A stretch of DNA of 13,317 bases from Chloroflexota bacterium. GTDB taxonomy: Bacteria; Chloroflexota; Dehalococcoidia; Lucifugimonadales; UBA3495. The stretch's first letter is position 1; every line of letters begins with the position of its first letter. The position numbers were made by a program, and so were the translations under genes. Under the pieces are notes generated by a model. That model did no database searches and had not been told where the DNA came from. It was given only the letters and a program-made list of their open reading frames with translations. The DNA lies in contig JADFQT010000035.1 in the NCBI GenBank assembly GCA_022561675.1, positions 1-13,317 of the forward strand, written 5' to 3'. Positions 6,446-12,072 of the stretch are shown piece after piece.

Positions 6446-8041
6446 TTAGCGGCCACCACCTCCGCGATTGCTATTTCCTCGCACTGGACCCCTTGCACCA
6501 CCCCGGCGGGCCCGCCGCCCGGTACGGCCCGGACCGCGGAATTCGCCCACCAGGTCTTCGGCGAACCGGATCTTACCAGCGTCAGGCGTGAGAACCGGGA
6601 TTTCTACAAGAAGGCCGTCAGACCCTTCATCAAGTTCCGGCTCTTCCTCATCATCGTACTCATCCTCCACCTCATCCAGCGTGAAGGACGCCAGCTCCTC
6701 CACGCTAAGGCCAACCGGCGCTTCTTCCACGGCGGTGTCCTTGCTAGCCGCTTCCTCCTCCCTGATCAGGGCCTCAAGCACAGCATCTTCGTCAAGTACC
6801 GGCTCTGCCGCTACCTGCTCCAAAACCGCTTCTGGCTCAACCGCAGTTTCTTTCAACGGCGGCCCGGCGACGGCCATCTCTTCCACTGCCGGCTCTTCCT
6901 CGGGCTTGGTTAAAACCGCCACCGCGCCCGCGGCTTCCTCCACAGCGACTTCCGGTTCGGCCTTCCCTGCCCGCTCCGTTTGGATTCTTTCCTTGATTTC
7001 TTCCCACTCGGTCAGGCCCTTAATATCCAAACGCCAACCCGCCAGGCGAGCCGCCAGCCGGGCGTTCTGACCCTCCTTGCCAATGGCCAGGGAGAGCTGC
7101 CGGTCGGGCACAACCACCACCGCCGTCCCCTCAGGGGGGTTAAGCTCCACGTGGATAACCTCGGATGGGCTGATGGCCCTGGCGATGAAAACCTTGGGGT
7201 CCTTGTCCCAGGGGACTACATCGATCTTTTCGCCCTGGAGCTCGTTGACTATGCTTTGGATTCGGTTGCCTCTCACCCCGATGCAGGAGCCCACCGGGTC
7301 AATTCCCTCTTGGGTGGAGTTAACCGCCACCTTGCTCCGCTGTCCCGGCTCCCTGGAGATGGCCTTGATCTCGACCACGCCGTTGTAGACCTCAGGCACC
7401 TCGATCTCAAAAAGGCGCTTGAGCATGTCCTTGTGACTTCGGGAAACCAGGATTGCCGGCCCCTTGGGAGTGGACCGCACATCCACCACGTAAACCTTAA
7501 GTCGCTGGCCCTTCTTGTACCGTTCGGTGGGCACCTGCTCCTCCGGCGGCATGACCGCGTGGGCCCGTCCCAAGTCCAGGGACATGGTCCGGCCGTACTC
7601 CATGTGTTCAATCACGCCGGAGATTATGTCCTCTTTGTGCTGGACAAACTCTTCGTAGAGGAGTTCTCGCTCAGCTTCCCGCAGCCGCTGCAACACGACC
7701 TGCTTGGCTGTCTGAGCGGCGATGCGGCTGGCATTGTGGGGTAGCGGCTCCGGCAGCGCCACCTCCTCGCCCACGGCGGCGGAGGCCCGGATCTCTTGGG
7801 CATCATGGAGCGTAATCTCCCGCTCTGGCTCCTCTACTTCGTCCACCACAGTTTTCAGGGCGAAGACGCTGACATCACCGGTATTGGGGTTGAGTTTGAC
7901 CGAAAGGTTTTGACCGGTAGCCGAATTATCTTTTTTAAAGGCCGACGCCAGAGCCACTTCGATAGCCCCAAGCACCTGCTCTTTGGGCAGGTGCCGCTCG
8001 GCCGCCAATTGTGTCAATGCTATTAAAAAGTCGCTTTTCAT
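6446..8041 (-). CDS. nusA: transcription termination/antitermination factor NusA
   Basis: NusA binds RNA polymerase and nascent RNA and modulates pausing, termination and antitermination. The 531-residue product has the N-terminal polymerase-binding domain (about 1-130), an S1 domain (about 135-205), and KH domains with CIGVRGNRIQSIVNELQGEKIDVV cut here as CIGVRGNRIQSI (253-264) and LAIGKEGQNARLAARLAGWR (318-337). A long acidic, alanine/glutamate-rich extension follows (about 361-500), ending in a short basic arginine/glycine tail (501-531). I chose ATG 8041 (MKSDFLIAL) rather than the longer open frame to 8122, because family homology begins there and the promoter and leader hairpin lie in the extension. 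It heads the nusA-ylxR-infB-rbfA-truB operon. Confidence 0.95.
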   Translation of the reverse strand: MKSDFLIALTQLAAERHLPKEQVLGAIEVALASAFKKDNSATGQNLSVKLNPNTGDVSVFALKTVVDEVEEPEREITLHDAQEIRASAAVGEEVALPEPLPHNASRIAAQTAKQVVLQRLREAERELLYEEFVQHKEDIISGVIEHMEYGRTMSLDLGRAHAVMPPEEQVPTERYKKGQRLKVYVVDVRSTPKGPAILVSRSHKDMLKRLFEIEVPEVYNGVVEIKAISREPGQRSKVAVNSTQEGIDPVGSCIGVRGNRIQSIVNELQGEKIDVVPWDKDPKVFIARAISPSEVIHVELNPPEGTAVVVVPDRQLSLAIGKEGQNARLAARLAGWRLDIKGLTEWEEIKERIQTERAGKAEPEVAVEEAAGAVAVLTKPEEEPAVEEMAVAGPPLKETAVEPEAVLEQVAAEPVLDEDAVLEALIREEEAASKDTAVEEAPVGLSVEELASFTLDEVEDEYDDEEEPELDEGSDGLLVEIPVLTPDAGKIRFAEDLVGEFRGPGRTGRRARRGGARGPVRGNSNRGGGGR

Positions 8042-8094
8042 GGCGACGCCCCCCGCGTGGAACCTCCGGTATTTGCAAACCAGCCCAGTAGCAA

Positions 8095-8118
8095 GAAAGC
8101 GGGGTAATTCCCGCTTTC
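8095..8118 (-). promoter_or_regulatory. stem-loop in the nusA 5' leader
   Basis: GAAAGCGGG and CCCGCTTTC form a perfect 9-bp stem with a 6-base loop. It lies between the nusA promoter and start codon, about 12 bases after the predicted transcript start. No T-run follows on the minus strand, so it is not a simple terminator. It may stabilise the mRNA or take part in nusA autocontrol; both are inference. Confidence 0.6.
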
Positions 8119-8137
8119 GCAACTGAGCACCTCTCTG

Positions 8138-8166
8138 AGTATAGCATCGCCAAGAGGGACTTTCAA
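8138..8166 (-). promoter_or_regulatory. nusA operon promoter
   Basis: On the minus strand TTGAAA (8161-8166) and TATACT (8138-8143) are separated by exactly 17 bases, a near-consensus housekeeping promoter. The start would be near 8131, giving a leader of about 90 bases before the nusA ATG. It means the operon need not depend on transcription from cysM upstream. Confidence 0.75.
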
Positions 8167-8274
8167 GGATTGAGCCCGCCGTGGCCTATCCCAAACCGCA
8201 TGGCGGTATCTAGGCTTTGGGGGGATCGGAAATGACTGATTGCCGGCAGATCCCGCCTGAGAAGTGGACCTGGT

Positions 8275-9225
8275 TTACCACCAAATCTTGCCCTGAGACT
8301 CCCGGGCCAGCAGTTCGTAGTCCTTGGTCCAGAGAGCAGTGCTCAAATATTTCCACCCGCCATCGGCCAGCAGGCACACCAGGTTGCCTTGATCCATTTT
8401 TTCCGCCTGACGCATCGCCGCGTAAACCACCGAGCCTGAGGATACTCCGGCGAAAATCCCTTCTTTGGCCAGCAGTTCTTTGGTAGCGCTAAAAGCGTCG
8501 AAGCTGCCGACCAGGATGCGGGCATCCAGCATATTCAGGTCCAATATCGGCGGAATAAACCCTGCCTCCAAGCTGCGGAGGCCGGAAATGAAATCATCGG
8601 GCTCGGGAGCTACCGCCACGATCTTGATATCCGGCCGATGCTCCTTGAGCCGCCGAGCGACGCCCATCAGAGTTCCGCCGGTGCCTAAACCCGCCACGAA
8701 CATATTCACTTCGGGAAGGCTCTCCACAATTTCCTGACCAGTACCGTAGTAGTGGGCGTCGGGGTTGGCAATGTTGCCATACTGGTACATCATCAGATAG
8801 TCGTGGGGATTCTTCTCCGCCAGGTCTCGAGCCACATTGATCGAACCGTTGGTCCCCTGGGAGCCGTCGGAGTAGATGATTTTCGCACCATAGGCCTCCA
8901 ACAGCTGCGTCCTCTCCACACTGACGTTTTCCGGCATCACGACCGACACTTGGTAGCCCCTCAGCCGGCCGATCATGGCCAGGGATATACCAGTGTTGCC
9001 GCTGGTGGGTTCCAGGATCGTCCGATTGGCGGATATTTCACCGTCGGCTTCAGCAGCCTCGATCATTCGGAGGGCGATTCGGTCTTTCACGCTGCCGGTA
9101 GGGTTTTGCCCCTCCAGTTTGGCAAAGATCCGGACCCCTTCCTTGGGGCTCAAATTTTGGAGTTCGACTAAGGGGGTATTCCCGATGGTAGCCAGGATAC
9201 CCGCGTAGGTTAACCGTGTGACCAT
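8275..9225 (-). CDS. cysM: cysteine synthase, CysM type (probably sulfur-carrier-protein dependent)
   Basis: This is a PLP-dependent beta-replacement enzyme that makes cysteine. The 316-residue product has the PLP lysine K47 in PTGSVKDR, the substrate loop EPTSGNTG (72-79) and the phosphate-binding GTGGT (180-184). The stretch from QYGNIANPDAHYYGTG to VAGLGTGGTLMGV, and the C-terminal ADGGWKYLSTALW and GKIWW, look much closer to Mycobacterium tuberculosis CysM than to CysK. That enzyme uses O-phosphoserine and the thiocarboxylated protein CysO. Its phosphate-reading arginine appears to be matched by R216 (GLRSLEAGF). This alignment is from memory. The ATG at 9225 has GAAGGAC upstream. The gene lies 93 bases after moeB, which would activate the sulfur carrier. 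A CysK using sulfide is the alternative. Confidence 0.85.
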   Translation of the reverse strand: MVTRLTYAGILATIGNTPLVELQNLSPKEGVRIFAKLEGQNPTGSVKDRIALRMIEAAEADGEISANRTILEPTSGNTGISLAMIGRLRGYQVSVVMPENVSVERTQLLEAYGAKIIYSDGSQGTNGSINVARDLAEKNPHDYLMMYQYGNIANPDAHYYGTGQEIVESLPEVNMFVAGLGTGGTLMGVARRLKEHRPDIKIVAVAPEPDDFISGLRSLEAGFIPPILDLNMLDARILVGSFDAFSATKELLAKEGIFAGVSSGSVVYAAMRQAEKMDQGNLVCLLADGGWKYLSTALWTKDYELLARESQGKIWW

Positions 9226-9274
9226 AAGTCCTTCAGTAGCTAATCAGGCAGCCGCCCCCGGTTTCCCCCGGTGC

Positions 9275-9306
9275 GGCCGGCGCTCAACTTGGCCGGCGTT
9301 CAACTT
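9275..9306. repeat. 16-bp tandem duplication between moeB and cysM
   Basis: GGCCGGCGCTCAACTT (9275-9290) is directly followed by GGCCGGCGTTCAACTT (9291-9306), with one mismatch. Next to it CCCCCGGT occurs twice, 10 bases apart (9255-9262 and 9265-9272). The repeats fill most of the gap between moeB and cysM. Role unknown. Confidence 0.8.
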
Positions 9307-9318
9307 GGGAGGATCACC

Positions 9319-10161
9319 TTAATCGGAGGCGACCGCCGCTTCCTCCGGAGCGGCCACCCCGCAGAAAACCTCGTAATCGATTAGCTCGGTTACCGTGGGG
9401 TTATCTCCGCACAAGGGGCAGGCTGGGTTGCGCTTTAACTTCACTTCCCGGAAGCTCATGCTCAATGCGTCGATCAGCAGCAGCCGGGAGGTGAGGCTCT
9501 CACCAATGCCCAGGAACTGCTTTAAAGCTTCGGTAGCCTGGATGCTGCCCACCAGACCGGTAAGGGCTCCCAGCACGCCGGCTTCGGCGCAGTTGGGAAC
9601 CATACCCGGCGGCGGCGGCTCCGGAAACAGGCAGCGGTAGCACCCTTCTCCGGGGGTGAACACCGTAGTCTGGCCATCGAATATCAGGATGCTCCCGTCC
9701 ACCAGGGTCTTTTTCAGCAGGTAACAAGCGTCGTTGACCAGATAACGGGTGGCGAAGTTGTCCGCGCCGTTGATCACCAGATCGTACTGACCGATGATGT
9801 CCATGGCGTTGTCCGATTCCAACCGAACTTCGTGCAGCACGACGTTGACATCGGGGTTGTAGGCGTTGATGTTGTCTCTCGCTGATTCCAGCTTTGACCG
9901 CCCCACGTCGGCGGTATGGTGCAGGATCTGCCGCTGCAGATTGGACAGTTCGACCACATCGAAATCGACTATGCCGATGGTACCCACTCCAGCCAAAGCC
10001 AGATACACTGCCGATGGAGAACCGAGGCCGCCGGCGCCGATTATCAGGGCTTTGGACTGAAATAGCTTCCTCTGACCTCGGCTACCCACATCGCCCATAA
10101 TTATGTGCCGGCTATATCTTTTTACTTGATCCGGTGTCAATGCCTGGGGCTGTTGCGTCAT
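9319..10161 (-). CDS. moeB: MoeB/ThiF family adenylyltransferase (sulfur-carrier activating enzyme)
   Basis: Enzymes of this family adenylate the C-terminal Gly-Gly of small ubiquitin-like sulfur carriers such as MoaD, ThiS or CysO, so that sulfur can be loaded. The 280-residue product has the opening YSRHIIMGDVGSRGQRKL, the nucleotide-binding GAGGLGSPSAVYLALAGVG, DFDVVELSNLQRQ, NGADNFATRYLVNDAC, the zinc ligands GCYRC and CPLC, and PNCAEAGVLG with the candidate catalytic cysteine. The C-terminal YEVFCG matches the YExFCG seen in MoeB/MoeZ. There is no C-terminal rhodanese domain, unlike MoeZ. I chose ATG 10161, because AGGAGG lies 10 bases upstream; the frame is open to 10215. Lying between an Rrf2 gene and cysM suggests it serves cysteine rather than molybdopterin synthesis. 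Confidence 0.9.
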   Translation of the reverse strand: MTQQPQALTPDQVKRYSRHIIMGDVGSRGQRKLFQSKALIIGAGGLGSPSAVYLALAGVGTIGIVDFDVVELSNLQRQILHHTADVGRSKLESARDNINAYNPDVNVVLHEVRLESDNAMDIIGQYDLVINGADNFATRYLVNDACYLLKKTLVDGSILIFDGQTTVFTPGEGCYRCLFPEPPPPGMVPNCAEAGVLGALTGLVGSIQATEALKQFLGIGESLTSRLLLIDALSMSFREVKLKRNPACPLCGDNPTVTELIDYEVFCGVAAPEEAAVASD

Positions 10162-10224
10162 GTTAAGCAATCCTCCTGGAGTCACTTTCGCCTGCTTAGA
10201 TTGAAAAAGGTGCAAATTAAAAAA

Positions 10225-10268
10225 CCTGCGTCTGCTTCGTGGGATTCACTCCCTGAATCGGGCGCAGG
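10225..10268 (-). terminator. terminator-like hairpin upstream of moeB
   Basis: On the minus strand CCTGCG (10263-10268) pairs with CGCAGG (10225-10230), followed directly by TTTTTTAATTT. The 32-base loop contains its own hairpin, GATTCA/TGAATC (10243-10259). It lies 64 bases before the moeB ATG and after the promoter at 10364-10392. It could end the rrf2 transcript or attenuate the moeB transcript. Confidence 0.5.
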
Positions 10269-10294
10269 CCTTGCTTTTGACCGATGCTTGCCCG

Positions 10295-10310
10295 CCCCCT
10301 AGGGAGGGGG
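10295..10310 (-). promoter_or_regulatory. GC-rich hairpin and repeat-like word in the moeB leader
   Basis: CCCCCT and AGGGGG form a 6-bp stem with a 4-base loop. Next to it, on the plus strand, is GGGGGACAGGTACAGGTGCC (10306-10325), in which ACAGGT occurs twice in a row. The word GGGACAGGT(A/G)CC recalls intergenic repeats linked to REP-associated transposases, so this may be a repeat remnant rather than a regulatory part. Confidence 0.35.
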
Positions 10311-10363
10311 ACAGGTACAGGTGCCATGAAATTTGCTGATAATTCCGGTCATTACTTCTTTCG

Positions 10364-10392
10364 AGTCTATATCTGGCCACCACCCTTGTCAA
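10364..10392 (-). promoter_or_regulatory. possible moeB-cysM promoter
   Basis: On the minus strand a perfect TTGACA (10387-10392) is followed by TATAGACT. Taking TAGACT (10364-10369) as the -10 gives a 17-base spacer; taking TATAGA (10366-10371) gives 15. It lies just after the rrf2 stop and would make a leader of about 195 bases that contains the terminator-like hairpin. Confidence 0.45.
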
Positions 10393-10433
10393 GGTGAACG
10401 ACCACGGCCACTGCCGGACTGCCCAGCGGCGTC

Positions 10434-10871
10434 TCAGATTTGATACATCCCCTGCCCGCTGAGATAGCTCTGGCGCTGGGCCAGGTGGGCCAAGGTGGTA
10501 TTGGTGAGCACGCTCTGGATAGACTCTTCCACCGATTTCCAAACTTCTTGCTGGGCGCAAGCGTCGGAGAATATGCAGTCATTGGGGTCGGTGAAGCAAT
10601 CCAGCGGCGAGGTATTCCCATCCAGCGTAGTCATAATCATAGCCAGGTTTACAGCGGCAGGCTCCATGGCCAGAGCATGGCCTCCCTGCGGGCCCCGGCG
10701 GCTTCGGATGAAGCCGTACTTGTGCAGCGTGGTCATCAGCTGCTCCAGATAGGGTTCGGGTATACCCTGCCTCGAGGCGATCTCGGAGGTCTGGACATGA
10801 CGCTCGCCGTAATGAAGGGCCAGCTCGACCAAAGCTCGGACTCCGTAGTCCACTTTCATCGGAATTCTCAT
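10434..10871 (-). CDS. Rrf2 family transcriptional regulator with three cysteines
   Basis: Rrf2 proteins are winged-helix repressors that sense Fe-S clusters, nitric oxide, redox state or cysteine supply (IscR, NsrR, RsrR, CymR). The 145-residue product has the family opening MKVDYGVRALVELALHYG, the recognition region SRQGIPEPYLEQLM, and the wing RSRRGPQGGHALA. Residues LDCFTDPNDCIFSDAC give the spacing C-x6-C-x5-C, near the C-x5-C-x5-C of IscR, so it may hold a cluster. CymR lacks these cysteines. I chose ATG 10871 with GAGGTGG upstream rather than the longer open frame to 10934, because the promoter lies in the extension. Its place before moeB and cysM suggests control of sulfur assimilation. 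Which signal it senses is not shown by the sequence. Confidence 0.88.
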   Translation of the reverse strand: MRIPMKVDYGVRALVELALHYGERHVQTSEIASRQGIPEPYLEQLMTTLHKYGFIRSRRGPQGGHALAMEPAAVNLAMIMTTLDGNTSPLDCFTDPNDCIFSDACAQQEVWKSVEESIQSVLTNTTLAHLAQRQSYLSGQGMYQI

Positions 10872-10892
10872 TATTACCACCTCGGGAAGCGG

Positions 10893-10939
10893 TCCATTTC
10901 GTAAATTATAGCACCCTCCCCGCGGCAATTCCATTTCGT
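10893..10939 (-). promoter_or_regulatory. rrf2 promoter with paired direct repeats (candidate operator)
   Basis: On the minus strand TGCTATAAT (10905-10913) is an extended -10. The 10-base word ACGAAATGGA occurs once upstream, over the -35 region (10930-10939), and once at the predicted transcript start (10893-10902), 37 bases apart. Two identical words bracketing the -10 are a typical layout for an autorepressor site, probably for Rrf2 itself. I did not see the word elsewhere in the window. Confidence 0.55.
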
Positions 10940-11314
10940 GGGCCCGCCGGGCTTGTATTCAGATCAGGTCCAGCCTCTAACCGCCTGGATTGACAGCGTA
11001 TATTCGATTAAATTTAGATGCGGCCCGCGCCAGATCAATTCCTGGATTCTGCCGGCAGGCTGATTGATGGCCCGGTTCACCAGGGCTGCCTGCGAAGCGA
11101 TTTACTGGCTAATCTACTGTCTAATGTCCTACATGGAGGTCCGATGGTGAGGAAGAACAACGCCGGAAAAGAATGTTGCATCGCCCCAGCCGCCGCAGTC
11201 TGGCCGCTGGGAGTGGGATATACTACTCCGGCAGAAAGCCCGGGGCAGAAGGCCGAGGAAACGCCCGCACCGGCTCTCAGAGCGTGTGTGAGAAGATTCA
11301 AGACCCTGGTAACG

Positions 11315-11452
11315 CCTTTCGACAAGCTCAGGGCGAACGGGTCGAGTTACGTTCGTGGTGAGCAGCGTTATGTCCGAAAATTCGGACCGTACATGGGCAA
11401 GTAACTGCGACGAAATTCGACAGTTACTTGAAAGCTTGTCGAACCATGAACG
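11315..11452. repeat. inverted dispersed repeat, right arm split by an insert
   Basis: The left arm (11315-11340) contains TTCGACAAGCTCAGGGCGAA. The right arm is its inverted copy but is broken: CGTTCGTGGTGAGC (11350-11363) and TTGTCGAACCATGAACG (11436-11452) are separated by 72 bases. In the left arm the corresponding TGAGC and TTGTCGAA are contiguous. The word family is, from memory, a widespread intergenic repeat in environmental bacteria. Confidence 0.75.
11364..11435. mobile_element. 72-bp double-hairpin insert within the repeat (candidate MITE-like element)
   Basis: The insert breaks the repeat between GAGC and TTGTC, and AGC is present on both sides (11361-11363 and 11433-11435), which would fit a 3-bp target duplication. 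It carries a 7-bp inverted repeat GTCCGAA/TTCGGAC (11372-11387) and a perfect 10-bp inverted repeat CAAGTAACTG/CAGTTACTTG (11398-11430). It encodes no protein. AGC also occurs at 11364-11366, so the exact ends are ambiguous. Confidence 0.45.
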
Positions 11453-11464
11453 ACTGATTCTAAC

Positions 11465-11644
11465 ATGCCCTCCTACGGCCAACCCAAGCTGCGCCGGGGA
11501 GAAACCTCCGGCGATGAGAAGCCGGTCAAGATAAGGCCGCGTAGGTGGCATCGCAGCCAAACTCGTACTATCCCAGGGATCAATCCGTCCTCCCCGCAGC
11601 AGGCACGGGATAGACGCGGGGCATCCCTTGGTCTATCGGCTTAG
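11465..11644 (+). CDS. possible small basic protein, 59 residues
   Basis: The frame begins MPSYGQPKLRRGETSGDEKP and continues VKIRPRRWHRSQTRTIPG to the stop at 11644. The cluster RPRRWHR and the alternating charged N-terminus look more like a real small protein than random sequence, but I do not recognise the family. There is no clear ribosome binding site before ATG 11465, and the start lies 12 bases after the dispersed repeat, which suggests the upstream region was rearranged. It is followed after 37 bases by the membrane protein gene on the same strand. A non-coding reading remains quite possible. Confidence 0.4.
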   Translation: MPSYGQPKLRRGETSGDEKPVKIRPRRWHRSQTRTIPGINPSSPQQARDRRGASLGLSA

Positions 11645-11681
11645 GCACAAAAGTAACGCAGGAGGAGGCCCAGGAGTAGGA

Positions 11682-12065
11682 ATGATAAAAGGGGTTTTCA
11701 TTGCTCTCGGGATAATGTTAGGCTCCCTACTTATCCCGTTGGTGCATTTTGTCGCCTTTCCGGCCAGCCCTTTTATAGGCGGTTATTTCGGCATCAAGTT
11801 CGCCCAGGTTCCCAGAGAGTCATACGCTGCCAAGTGCCTGCTGTTCGGCGCCCTCCTGGGATCGCTGTTTTTGATTCTGGTTTCCTTGGCGGCGGCATTG
11901 GTGGTCGCCCTGTCCGATTTGGGACAGCGCTTCCTGGTAATAATCTGGGTTGTGGTGGTGGTGCTGACCTTGTATACCGGCAGCATGAGTGCCCTGGGAG
12001 CAATGTTCTCGGTCCTGCGGTCCGGTGGCCAATCCAGCGAGCCGGCAGAGGCGGCCCAAGAGTGA
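11682..12065 (+). CDS. small hydrophobic membrane protein of unknown function
   Basis: The 127-residue product is mostly hydrophobic. Likely membrane segments are IALGIMLGSLLIPLVHFVAF near the start, the glycine-rich SPFIGGYFGIKFA, LLFGALLGSLFLILVSLAAA, and FLVIIWVVVVVLTLYTGSMS, with a short acidic tail (SSEPAEAAQE). No enzymatic motif is visible and I do not recognise a named family. I chose ATG 11682 over the longer frame from 11628, because AGGAG lies just upstream and the first helix begins immediately after. The stop is 7 bases before the MFS gene start, so the two are probably co-transcribed. Confidence 0.75.
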   Translation: MIKGVFIALGIMLGSLLIPLVHFVAFPASPFIGGYFGIKFAQVPRESYAAKCLLFGALLGSLFLILVSLAAALVVALSDLGQRFLVIIWVVVVVLTLYTGSMSALGAMFSVLRSGGQSSEPAEAAQE

Positions 12066-12072
12066 GAAGGGT

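Larger units (their letters stand above)
10940..11464. other. region of about 525 bases without a clear gene
   Basis: An open plus frame from 11018 to 11404 has no recognisable domain, and its end (FDKLRANG) is a translation of a dispersed repeat, so I do not call it. A TTGACA at 10990-10995 with TTAGAT 18 bases later (11014-11019) could be a plus-strand promoter. Minus frames here are also featureless. The right part holds the interrupted repeat listed separately. The region is probably intergenic and partly built of repeats. Confidence 0.45.

Noticed and set aside
6468..7070. A 200-residue serine/threonine-rich plus-strand frame
   Set aside because: It is the antisense of the acidic Glu/Ala-rich tail of nusA; Ser-rich antisense frames are the expected mirror of GAG/GAA-rich coding sequence. 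No family resemblance and no ribosome binding site.
10360..10400. T-box motif (AAGGGTGGTGGCC) in the moeB leader
   Set aside because: The invariant TGGNACC core is not present, no specifier-loop structure lies upstream, and the word is simply the promoter spacer after TTGACA.
10162..10433. A CysO/ThiS-like carrier hidden between rrf2 and moeB
   Set aside because: No minus-strand frame here is long enough with a start, a beta-grasp-like pattern and a terminal Gly-Gly; the interval contains promoter and hairpin elements instead.
11018..11404. 128-residue plus-strand open frame
   Set aside because: No domain or ribosome binding site; its C-terminal part is a translation of the dispersed repeat (FDKLRANG) and of the inserted hairpins.
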